From contig JANQQF010000160.1 in the NCBI GenBank assembly GCA_028285035.1, positions 1 through 64,000 on the forward strand: a stretch of DNA of 64,000 nucleotides, written 5' to 3'. Position 1 is the first letter of the stretch. Each line of letters begins with the position of its first letter. The position numbers were made by a program, and so were the translations under genes. This DNA is from Phycisphaerae bacterium (GTDB lineage: Bacteria > Chloroflexota > Anaerolineae > 4572-78 > J111). The notes below the pieces were generated by a model, which was not told where the DNA came from, searched no databases, and saw only the letters and a list, made by a program, of their open reading frames with translations. Positions 34,997 through 42,332 of the stretch are shown piece by piece.

Positions 34997-35431
34997 GTGA
35001 ATGATTGGAAAAAGAAAATCCGTAGCATCAGAACTAGCGACAAGAAGGTTAAAAAGAAAGAGAGAAATCAAGCATTACTCACTGAGCTTAATGCCCTCCG
35101 TCTGATGCAAGGTGTTCAAAAAGAATTACTTGGTGGTAAGGGCGAGTTAAAAACACGCTTGGATGGTGAAACCCCTATTATTGAGTTGTTGTGGTCTGGG
35201 TCACTTGCCACCCCAACAAAGCCAAATCAAAAAGAGGGTATATTCTATATTCGTGTCTCGGCTAGATCAGGCAAGCTCGTGGTCAATCGCAGAGTCATCA
35301 AAGCCAACAAGGATGCGCTGCAAGAGGCGCTACTTAAGGCAGCGAAGAAACCATTGAAAAGTAGAAACGTACCAACAGGATGCGCATATGCATTCAGATT
35401 TGTCATTGAAGCTATTGCGGAACTTAGGTGA
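34997..35431 (+). CDS. Unknown 144-aa protein, paralogue 2 of the ROCO-cassette family
   Basis: GTG start with AGGAG at 34982-34986. It begins MNDWKKKIRSIR, is very Lys-rich in the first 30 residues and retains ELLWSGSLATPTKP and ALQEALLKAAKKP in common with paralogues 1 and 3. The C-terminus (NVPTGCAYAFRFVIEAIAELR) differs from the others. The middle contains LNALRLMQGVQKELLGGKG in place of the DAQNALRQVNAVLL helix. Function unknown. Confidence 0.7.
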   Translation: MNDWKKKIRSIRTSDKKVKKKERNQALLTELNALRLMQGVQKELLGGKGELKTRLDGETPIIELLWSGSLATPTKPNQKEGIFYIRVSARSGKLVVNRRVIKANKDALQEALLKAAKKPLKSRNVPTGCAYAFRFVIEAIAELR

Positions 35432-35448
35432 GAGCGCTATCTTTGTCT

Positions 35449-35522
35449 AATATACTGATTATTTTCACAACCTTGATTTATCCACTATAATGGGGACACA
35501 TTTTTGGGGAGGCGCTCTTATG
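35449..35522 (+). promoter_or_regulatory. Duplicated promoter, copy 2
   Basis: AATATACTGATTATTTTCAC recurs at 35449, with TTTCAC (35463-35468), a 17-bp spacer and TATAAT (35486-35491), then GGGGAGG and ATG 35520. The conservation of promoter, leader and ribosome site with copy 1 marks a gene duplication that included its control region. Confidence 0.7.
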
Positions 35523-35954
35523 GATGATTGGTTGGGGGAAATTAGCGAAATCCGCGATCAGGCGATTGAAGCCGCAAAGGACAGGGAAAAGACTCTTGAC
35601 CTCAGCGTCTTAAAGCGAGAGAAGAAACGGCGAGCGGCTGATATCCTCAAGGTTATTGATGCTCACAATGCCCTACGTAAGGTCAATTCTGTCTTGCTCA
35701 ACAGAAAAGGCGTGATTGATTTCCAAGTCTCTGAGCAATATGACAACTCCATTGCCCTCATCTGGCAAGGTCCACTCAACAAACCCCGCAAGCCTAGCCA
35801 CAACGATGTCAGTGACCTGTATTGCATCCTCATCGGCACCAAAGACAAAAAAGCCTTTGTCAATGGCAAGGCGTTACAGTTCAATACCCCAGAAGATTTA
35901 AAGGCGGCTTTGGTTCAGGCGGCTAAGAGGCCGGGGCGGAAGTCGAGAGGGTAG
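35520..35954 (+). CDS. Unknown 144-aa protein, paralogue 3 of the ROCO-cassette family
   Basis: MDDWLGEISEIRDQAIEAAKDRE, VIDAHNALRKVNSVLLNRKG, IALIWQGPLNKPRKP and DLKAALVQAAKRPG align closely with paralogue 1. It ends five bases before the ROCO gene, so the two are almost certainly cotranscribed and perhaps coupled. The basic C-terminal tail (RPGRKSRG) is its own. A partner, regulator or client of the ROCO protein is the obvious hypothesis. Confidence 0.75.
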   Translation: MDDWLGEISEIRDQAIEAAKDREKTLDLSVLKREKKRRAADILKVIDAHNALRKVNSVLLNRKGVIDFQVSEQYDNSIALIWQGPLNKPRKPSHNDVSDLYCILIGTKDKKAFVNGKALQFNTPEDLKAALVQAAKRPGRKSRG

Positions 35955-35958
35955 AAGA

Positions 35959-38385
35959 ATGGACGAAAAAGAACTTCTCCAAATCATTGAAGATGCGGCA
36001 AAAAATGAAGTCACGGAGCTTGACCTCAATGACAAAAACCTGATCAGCCTCCCCCCTCAAATTGGTCAGCTCACCAACCTCACCCGCCTTCACCTCTCTA
36101 GAAATAACCTGAGAAGTCTCCCCCCTGAAATTGGTCAGCTTACCAACCTCAAAGAACTTTATCTCAGTGGTGACCTTCTTGACTTTAGTTTAGATAGCCT
36201 GATCAGCCTCCCCCCTGAAATCGGTCAGCTTACCAGCCTTACCACACTAGATGTCCGCAACACTAATATAATCAGCCTCCCCCCTGAAATTGGTCAGCTC
36301 ACCAACCTCGCCGCGCTTGAACTTCGCAACAACAAGTTAACTAGTCTTCCCTCTGAAATTGGTCAGCTCACCAACCTCACCACACTAGATGTCCGTTTTA
36401 ATAATCTAACTAGTCTTCCCTCTGAAATTGGTCAGCTTACCAACCTCACCACACTAGATGTCCGTAACAATAAGTTAACCAATTTTCCCTCTGAAATTGT
36501 CAAACTCACCAATTTGACCCATCTTGATCTCAGCAAAAGCAAGTTAACTAGCCTTCCCCCTGAAATCGGTCAGCTCACCAATCTTACTGCACTGTATATC
36601 AATAAGAACAAGTTAACCAAGCTCCCTCCCGAAATTGGTCAACTCAACAAACTCATCACACTTGACCTTCGGGGTAATCTTATAGAGACTCCACCCCCTG
36701 AAATTGTTTCCAAAGGGACTAATGCAATTCTCCAATATTTTCAACAACTAAAACGAGAGGGAGTAGATTATCTTTATGAGGCTAAATTATTAGTTGTCGG
36801 TGAAGGGGGAGCAGGTAAGACTACGTTTGCCTACAAAGTGCTAGATGAAAATTATGAATTACCCAATGAGCAACCCACAACCGAGGGTATTGATATCCTG
36901 CAATGGCAATTTCCCTACATAAATGACCGAAACTTCCAGGTTAATATCTGGGACTTTGGTGGTCAAGAGATTTACCATGCTACCCATCAATTTTTTCTAA
37001 CCAAACGATCTTTATACACCTTAGTCGTTGATAATCGCAAAGAACATACCAATCTTTATTACTGGCTCAATGTGGTTGAACTCCTCAGTGATAATAGTCC
37101 TCTCTTGATTGTGCAAAATGAAAGAGGGGATCGATCCGTCGAGATTAATCTCCCAGAGCTACGGGGACGGTTTGAGAACTTAAAAGAAACATTAGCTACC
37201 AACCTTAAAACACCTGGTGGAATGACCAAAATCTTACATTACATTAAACATTATCTCAGCACTTTACCTCATATTGGGGATACTGTTCCAAAAACCTGGC
37301 TCAAAGTCCGCGAAGCTCTGGAAGCGAGTTATGAGGACCATATCAGCCTAACCGATTATTTTGAGCTTTGTGCTCATAATGGCATCACTCGAAACAAAGA
37401 CAAGCTCCAACTAAGTGGTTATCTTCATGATCTTGGGGTATGTCTTCACTTTCAGGATGATCTACTCCTGAATCAGACGGTAATTCTCAAGCCAACTTGG
37501 GGGACTGATGCAGTTTATCGGGTACTGGACAACAAAAAAGTCCAGAAAAATTTTGGGCGATTTAGCACAAATGATTTGGCTCAAATTTGGTCAGACGAAA
37601 AATATACTGCTAAACAAGCTGAACTCTTACAACTAATGATAAAGTTCAAATTATGTTATCCCCTACCAAACCAACCTAATTGGTATATTGCACCTCATTT
37701 GTTAACTGTAGTTCAACCAGATTATGAATGGGATTTAATCAATAATTTGTTATTGCAATATACCTATGAATTTATGCCCAAAGGAATTATTACTCGTTTT
37801 ATTGTTACAGTGCATCACCAAATTGAGGATCAATCTAAGGTTTGGCAAAGCGGGGTGATTCTATCTATGGACAAAACTAGGGCTGAGGTAATTGAATATT
37901 ATGATCAACGTAAAATTACCATTCGGATTTCTGGTCAACACAAACGAGATTTAATGAGAGATATTATTAGAGAACTCGACGAAATCCATGTCTCATATTC
38001 TAGGCTCAAATACACCAGGTTGGTACCATGTAATTGTGCAAAATGTAAACACAATCAACAACCTGAGTTCTATCCTTTTGAGGTTTTGCGAAAATTCTTA
38101 ACAAGCCAGCAGAAGGATATTCAGTGTCGCGAGAGTTATCAATTGGTCAATGTAAGAGGGTTATTAGATGACATTGGGGAACAAATTGATGGTGTCAACA
38201 GTGAAACGCTTCGAAGGTTAAATGAGATTTTGAGATTGAAACAACGTCGACTACAAGAGCTAGAAAAGCAGGTAGCATTAATGGGACAAAACACGCCTCC
38301 TGAAATTAAAATGGAAATTGAAGATTTAGAGAAAGATATTGATGATCTAAAATCACAATTAGATGATTTGGATGATTTGGACTAA
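35959..38385 (+). CDS. LRR-Roc-COR (ROCO) GTPase with C-terminal coiled coil
   Basis: 808 residues. About nine 23-residue leucine-rich repeats (25-250, consensus LPPEIGQLTNLTTLDVRNN) precede a Roc GTPase: P-loop GEGGAGKT at 281-288, switch I TTEGIDI, DFGGQE at 332-337 and NERGD near 387-391 in place of NKxD. A COR-type dimerisation region runs to about 690. A CNCAKCKH cluster (691-698) may bind metal. The tail (about 750-808) is an acidic coiled coil. Bacterial ROCO proteins cycle between monomer and dimer with nucleotide state, but their physiological role is open. No effector enzyme domain is present, so it must act through partners such as the upstream small proteins. Confidence 0.92.
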   Translation: MDEKELLQIIEDAAKNEVTELDLNDKNLISLPPQIGQLTNLTRLHLSRNNLRSLPPEIGQLTNLKELYLSGDLLDFSLDSLISLPPEIGQLTSLTTLDVRNTNIISLPPEIGQLTNLAALELRNNKLTSLPSEIGQLTNLTTLDVRFNNLTSLPSEIGQLTNLTTLDVRNNKLTNFPSEIVKLTNLTHLDLSKSKLTSLPPEIGQLTNLTALYINKNKLTKLPPEIGQLNKLITLDLRGNLIETPPPEIVSKGTNAILQYFQQLKREGVDYLYEAKLLVVGEGGAGKTTFAYKVLDENYELPNEQPTTEGIDILQWQFPYINDRNFQVNIWDFGGQEIYHATHQFFLTKRSLYTLVVDNRKEHTNLYYWLNVVELLSDNSPLLIVQNERGDRSVEINLPELRGRFENLKETLATNLKTPGGMTKILHYIKHYLSTLPHIGDTVPKTWLKVREALEASYEDHISLTDYFELCAHNGITRNKDKLQLSGYLHDLGVCLHFQDDLLLNQTVILKPTWGTDAVYRVLDNKKVQKNFGRFSTNDLAQIWSDEKYTAKQAELLQLMIKFKLCYPLPNQPNWYIAPHLLTVVQPDYEWDLINNLLLQYTYEFMPKGIITRFIVTVHHQIEDQSKVWQSGVILSMDKTRAEVIEYYDQRKITIRISGQHKRDLMRDIIRELDEIHVSYSRLKYTRLVPCNCAKCKHNQQPEFYPFEVLRKFLTSQQKDIQCRESYQLVNVRGLLDDIGEQIDGVNSETLRRLNEILRLKQRRLQELEKQVALMGQNTPPEIKMEIEDLEKDIDDLKSQLDDLDDLD
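36040..36710 (+). repeat. Tandem 69-bp LRR-coding repeats
   Basis: Repeats of about 69 bp with the core CTGAAATTGGTCAGCTCACC encode the LRR units. Several neighbouring units are nearly identical at the DNA level, so unit number may vary by slippage or recombination between strains. One unit (about 36150-36200) carries an insertion (GDLLDFSLDSL). Confidence 0.85.
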
Positions 38386-38426
38386 TCTCCCAGGACCAAA
38401 GTCCCACCCCTCAACACGAACAAATG

Positions 38427-38435
38427 TGCTATAAT
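38427..38435 (+). promoter_or_regulatory. Extended -10 promoter of a leaderless gene
   Basis: TGCTATAAT ends eight bases before ATG 38444, so transcription should start at or next to the A of the ATG. No ribosome-binding site is present. Confidence 0.6.
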
Positions 38436-38443
38436 CCAGCCCT

Positions 38444-38626
38444 ATGGACACATTTACTCTGCAAATCCTCGTGTTAGTGGTGATGTTAATCTCCATCGGC
38501 TCAATTACCCTCAACACCCTGGCCTTGCTGGGGTTTGTTTTTATGACCCTCCGAATGTCTGACCGAATGAACCAAATTGCTGACAAGATCGAAACCTTCA
38601 TCCTCACGCGTGGCAAATTTGGCTAA
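38444..38626 (+). CDS. Small leaderless membrane protein, 60 aa
   Basis: MDTFTLQILVLVVMLISIGS then a second hydrophobic stretch to about residue 37 and an amphipathic C-terminus (RMSDRMNQIADKIETFILTR). The first three residues and small-membrane layout recall the 34040 ORF. An extended -10 element directly upstream and lack of a Shine-Dalgarno indicate leaderless expression. It follows the ROCO gene by 58 bp. Function unknown. Confidence 0.6.
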   Translation: MDTFTLQILVLVVMLISIGSITLNTLALLGFVFMTLRMSDRMNQIADKIETFILTRGKFG

Positions 38627-38730
38627 TCTGCAATAATTTACAAATCCCCTCATTTTTTCCAAAATATTTCATAATTCACGTATTTTTATACCATCAATTT
38701 GTACTTTTCTACATTTTGACTCATAATCCT

Positions 38731-38746
38731 TAGAACGAACGTTCGA
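38731..38746. promoter_or_regulatory. LexA-like (SOS) box
   Basis: AGAAC-GAAC-GTTCGA contains GAAC-N4-GTTC (38733-38744), the core of the LexA operator used in Gram-positive and green non-sulfur bacteria. It is 41 bp before the first gene of the unrecognised cassette. A DNA-damage-controlled prophage or virion-like unit would carry such a site. Confidence 0.5.
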
Positions 38747-38786
38747 CTATTTTCTATCAATCTATTAGTTTCTAAGGAGATTTTTT

Positions 38787-39110
38787 ATGCCTACTTTAGT
38801 TTCACACAATGTGACCCACACCGTCCAAGCGGCCAATGATGCCATTGACGGCAGTGAGACCGAAACCACCAACTCGGATGTTAAGCAGGTCACCGTGGTG
38901 GTTGAAGAAGCTTTGACCAGTGGCAAGGTGGCTCGGTCTACGCTTATTGCCAATATGGATGATATTGCCGACACCCAAACGGTCAGTATCTCTACGGCTT
39001 TAATCCCTAACACGCCTTTGAGTGAGGATGATCTTGACGACTTCGATACGTTTATGACGTATCTGGCTGGCTTGACTGACACCCTCAAAGTCAATTATCC
39101 CGTAGCATAG
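38787..39110 (+). CDS. Unknown 107-aa protein, first gene of the virion-like cassette
   Basis: Thr/Ser/Asp-rich acidic protein without hydrophobic segments (MPTLVSHNVTHTVQAANDAI, ending TLKVNYPVA). A long acidic helix (PLSEDDLDDFDTFMTYLAGL) lies near the C-terminus. Strong ribosome site AAGGAG at about 38776. Two-gene tight spacing with the next ORF (11 bp). Small acidic beta/alpha proteins of this kind are common among phage structural genes, but no family is recognised. Confidence 0.65.
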   Translation: MPTLVSHNVTHTVQAANDAIDGSETETTNSDVKQVTVVVEEALTSGKVARSTLIANMDDIADTQTVSISTALIPNTPLSEDDLDDFDTFMTYLAGLTDTLKVNYPVA

Positions 39111-39121
39111 GAGGTGCTTAA

Positions 39122-39673
39122 ATGGCTTTAGTCTTTGATAAGTACAACCTTGCGTTGAATTTAGTGGATGGGGGTGGCAGTAAGTCAACGATGAATTTTC
39201 GGCTAGGCGGACCAGGGGGTTTGAGTATCGATGTGGCGAGTGTCATTGCCTCAAACATCGCCAGTGAAATCGATGCGATGACCACGGCTAAGATTGCTAG
39301 TTATTCCCTCAGTACACGCTATGTTGAAGATACGGACGGCTTACCCGCTGATGGTAAGGAGATTGAGAACATCGCCCAAATTCAATTTGCCTTGGAACCC
39401 TCCGCTGTCTTTGATGGCTCGGTGGGTAAATATGGCTTCTTGAAAATTCCGGCTCCGGTTGATGACTTGTTCCTGGGTGTCCCTGGCTCAGGTGAACCGT
39501 ATAACACCGTTGACCCAGCCAATCCGCTGATTTTGGCGTTCTTGGATCGCTATCACGCGGGCATTGCAATTGACTACACCTTGACCACGTCTGATGGGCA
39601 GTTGGCGAAAGACCCGACTATACCAGGGAATGTCAAGGGGAAACGGATGCACCGCAAGAACCGCAAGGGCTAG
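39122..39673 (+). CDS. Unknown 183-aa protein of the virion-like cassette
   Basis: Preceded by AGGAGGTG. The N-terminus MALVFDKYNLALNLVDGGGS and the middle FDGSVGKYGFLKIPAPVDDL are rich in Gly and beta-forming residues, and the C-terminus is strongly basic (GKRMHRKNRKG). No signal peptide or membrane helix. The basic tail might contact nucleic acid or a partner. A structural (virion or particle) role is a guess based on context. It is followed by a strong terminator. Confidence 0.65.
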   Translation: MALVFDKYNLALNLVDGGGSKSTMNFRLGGPGGLSIDVASVIASNIASEIDAMTTAKIASYSLSTRYVEDTDGLPADGKEIENIAQIQFALEPSAVFDGSVGKYGFLKIPAPVDDLFLGVPGSGEPYNTVDPANPLILAFLDRYHAGIAIDYTLTTSDGQLAKDPTIPGNVKGKRMHRKNRKG

Positions 39674-39700
39674 GGGTGTATCTATTTTGAGAAAGGGAGA

Positions 39701-39732
39701 AAGCCCCACTGTGAGACGGTGGGGCTTTTTTG
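39701..39732 (+). terminator. Rho-independent terminator within the cassette
   Basis: AAGCCCCAC (39701-39709) pairs with GTGGGGCTT (39719-39727), followed by six T residues (39726-39731). The next gene start (ATG 39736) lies only a few bases after the T-run, so the hairpin covers its would-be ribosome site. Confidence 0.88.
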
Positions 39733-39735
39733 ATT

Positions 39736-40326
39736 ATGTGGTGGAAAAAGTTTTGTCCTGAAATTCGCTTTGATATGGCTAAGTTGTGGGCATTGTCGGC
39801 TGATGGGCCGCCCCAGCGGATTGTGGTCCTGTCTGAAATGACCACCCTCATTTGTTTGGGCTTGCTTTCCGATGCGGATCATCCCGATTATTGGCTCAAC
39901 AACGGGGAAACGCCCACGGCCTTGGATGAAGAGGAGTTTACCCGCGTGATTAGTGCGGCGAGTGCCGACATTATGAACACGGTGGATAGTGAAGTCGTTC
40001 CGGTTCATGTGGCGCGAGGGTGGGTGACCAGTGCGGCGAATGGGGTGTATCATTTACGCCCTCATTGGACGGGCAGCAATTACCGCTTGGTAACCTACAT
40101 TAACCACGAGGGAGATGATTGGCTTGGGTCACCCTATGAGATTTCGGTCGAGACTGAGGGATATAACTTTGGCTACATTGGCGGCTATCGGGTGAGAGAT
40201 CGGAGTATCAATATCATTGGCGATTTTTCGGCCTTGACCGACTATTGCCATCCTGATTTGGGACGGGTTGATTTTGTCTCTGACACGGATTTTACAGCCG
40301 TGTTGACGGTGGGTGAAGCGTGCTAG
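39736..40326 (+). CDS. Unknown ~196-aa protein of the virion-like cassette
   Basis: MWWKKFCPEIRFDMAKLWAL, then a Trp/Tyr-rich mixed fold (HLRPHWTGSNYRLVTYINHE, WLGSPYEISVETEGYNFGYI) ending in EAC. No signal peptide or transmembrane helix. The start is uncertain: ATG 39736 sits immediately after a terminator, and its only ribosome-site-like bases (GGTGGGG) are inside the stem. A downstream ATG at about 39775 has no site either. No homology recognised. Confidence 0.6.
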   Translation: MWWKKFCPEIRFDMAKLWALSADGPPQRIVVLSEMTTLICLGLLSDADHPDYWLNNGETPTALDEEEFTRVISAASADIMNTVDSEVVPVHVARGWVTSAANGVYHLRPHWTGSNYRLVTYINHEGDDWLGSPYEISVETEGYNFGYIGGYRVRDRSINIIGDFSALTDYCHPDLGRVDFVSDTDFTAVLTVGEAC

Positions 40327-40360
40327 GTTGGGGTCTTTTTTTTGGGGATTTTTTTGGGGT

Positions 40361-40386
40361 TAATTGTGGGTATATACCCACAATTA
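40361..40386. promoter_or_regulatory. Perfect 26-bp palindrome before the 633-aa gene
   Basis: TAATTGTGGGTAT and its exact complement meet at 40373/40374. Upstream lie three runs of T and G (TCTTTTTTTTGGGGATTTTTTTGGGG). It could be a terminator hairpin for the 39736 gene or an operator for the gene at 40431. Confidence 0.65.
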
Positions 40387-40430
40387 TTTGTCTAATTTTG
40401 CTCATTTGTCAAGGGGGGAAACCTTAAAAG

Positions 40431-42332
40431 ATGCCAAAGAAAACAAAGTACGCCTCTCATATTAGGGCTGAACATTACAACTTTGTCCCTGGCAATGCCC
40501 TCAAATTGGACTGGAACAAGCTCCAAGAAATGTATGATGATAACCTTGGCTCTAATCCTTGTTATCTGGTCGCCCTGGATATGCGGCAAATCGCTTTTAT
40601 CATCAGTCACATTTCTCGCTTTCCCAAATTCCACTGGACCTGGGGCTTTCCCCGTCGCAGTCGTTGGACCGATGACCACCGCTATCAATGGGCGCAGATT
40701 GTTGATTTTGTGAATGAAACGGAGGCTTGCTTACTTATGGGGTGCAATTTAGAGGATTTGATTTCAACACTAGAAGCGGGATTCAATTCGATTGGGGCAG
40801 CCTTAGCCTTACCAAACGAGGGGGGCGATTATAGCGGGATCATTGCTGCCATCGAAGCCATTCAAGCGCAGACAAATGTCAATGTCGAGTCGAGTTGTGG
40901 CTGTGGTTGCGGAGGGGGAACCCAAATTCCATCTGAGGCAGGGGACGAAAATAGCCTGCCCCCTGACGGGTGGGATCAACCTACAGATGAGTCGGGCAAT
41001 CCTATCGGTCCGGGCGACCCTGATTATTCAGTCCGAAAGTGTAAAGTAGCCAATTACATTCAAGATCAATTCAGGGGCTATTTTGCCGCGCTAGACGCTT
41101 ACAATGTCGATGGAATGAGTGCGCTATCTCTCGCTTTCTTGATGGCAGGTTTAGCAGAACTCGCTACGCCCTTTCCTTTGATCGATGGCTTTATTGGCTT
41201 GGTGGTTGGATTGCTGGCGGCCCTGGCCGTGACCATCATCAAGAATTCGATTGACTTTGGCGGGCTGGTGACACTAATGGATAACAACCGGGAGGACTTG
41301 GTTTGTGCCTTGTACAATAGCTCTTCATCTAGCAGTGCCTTGGCCGCATACCAAGATGTCCTTACGAGTGCAGGGGCAACTACAGCCCAAATCACCTTCG
41401 TCAATGCCATTTATGCGGCTGAAGCTTTGAATTATCTCTACTTTGGCGGTCGAGCAGACGTTGAGCAAGCGATTGAGAGCTACAATCCTTCCTTCGATTG
41501 TACGGTCTGCGAACCTGCAACCGTAGATGTGGTCTGCTACGCTGAAGGTTTCGGCACCGGCCTTGGTGGGTGGGCCATCGATCCAGCCTACGCCACCACC
41601 GGATCGTGGACGCTTAACCACTTGAGCGGTCAACAAAAACTAGACCTAGATTTGGACGTGAGCGGCGGCGGCTCTACTCGCTTGAGGATCAACTTTGCCG
41701 AGCCATACCAGGAAATTGGCTGGGATAATCGCATCACTGCCACGTGGAAATCTGGCAATAGTCTCGATGTCGTGCGCTTCACTGTCTTTGATGAAAACGA
41801 GGCTACCATTCATAGTGTCACTCAAAGCGGCTTTGGCGATGACACGACCCTAACAGTTGATGAGGCTATCCCCCACGCTCAGAGGGGACGTATGGCCGCA
41901 GGGATGTTTATTGAGATTTCCCGTTCAACGGGTAACATCGGTTTCACCCTCTCAGATGTCGCTATCACTTGTTGTGAGACCATCACCAAAATGGGCACCC
42001 GAACGGGCTTCAACATGTTTGAGTCCGAGGTCAATAACGAGCCTGATGGGGCACGCACTTATGTTATCATCCGCTTTGCTGATGGTTGCGGTGATACCGT
42101 CACCATCAACTCAATCACAGGCTACGTTCCCCCCGTCACCGTCGATCCACCCGTTGACCATTTATTCCGCGCCTCATCAGGGACGGGGAGTTTTGATTGT
42201 GTTAGTTGGGATTTGCTGTGTGCCAACTCTGGCGCATTCCCCACCCCAATGTCTGGCGTTAAGGAAATCAGTTTGAAATCCGATCAACATTTCACCCTGA
42301 CCATTGATTGGGAATTGGAGCCACCCGCCTAA
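40431..42332 (+). CDS. Unknown 633-aa multidomain protein of the virion-like cassette
   Basis: The N-terminal ~130 residues are Trp/Arg-rich (FHWTWGFPRRSRWTDDHRYQ). A Cys/Gly knot SCGCGCGGG at about 154-162 and a Pro/Gly/Asp linker follow. There is then a hydrophobic helical segment (LAELATPFPLIDGFIGLVVG, LLAALAVTIIKNS) and a C-terminal beta-rich half with a carbohydrate-binding-like sandwich (GWAIDPAYATTGSW, FTVFDENEATIH). No classical signal peptide. The composition suggests a large surface or tail-like protein with a membrane-active middle. Its stop overlaps the next start (TAATG). Confidence 0.65.
   Translation: MPKKTKYASHIRAEHYNFVPGNALKLDWNKLQEMYDDNLGSNPCYLVALDMRQIAFIISHISRFPKFHWTWGFPRRSRWTDDHRYQWAQIVDFVNETEACLLMGCNLEDLISTLEAGFNSIGAALALPNEGGDYSGIIAAIEAIQAQTNVNVESSCGCGCGGGTQIPSEAGDENSLPPDGWDQPTDESGNPIGPGDPDYSVRKCKVANYIQDQFRGYFAALDAYNVDGMSALSLAFLMAGLAELATPFPLIDGFIGLVVGLLAALAVTIIKNSIDFGGLVTLMDNNREDLVCALYNSSSSSSALAAYQDVLTSAGATTAQITFVNAIYAAEALNYLYFGGRADVEQAIESYNPSFDCTVCEPATVDVVCYAEGFGTGLGGWAIDPAYATTGSWTLNHLSGQQKLDLDLDVSGGGSTRLRINFAEPYQEIGWDNRITATWKSGNSLDVVRFTVFDENEATIHSVTQSGFGDDTTLTVDEAIPHAQRGRMAAGMFIEISRSTGNIGFTLSDVAITCCETITKMGTRTGFNMFESEVNNEPDGARTYVIIRFADGCGDTVTINSITGYVPPVTVDPPVDHLFRASSGTGSFDCVSWDLLCANSGAFPTPMSGVKEISLKSDQHFTLTIDWELEPPA

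Noticed and set aside
36040..36710. CRISPR-like array suggested by regular ~69-bp repeats
   Set aside because: The repeats are in-frame LRR codons with no unique spacers, inside a continuous ORF.
40361..40386. 26-bp palindrome as a recombination or attachment site
   Set aside because: No integrase gene, no second copy and no tRNA end are nearby. Terminator or operator is the simpler reading.
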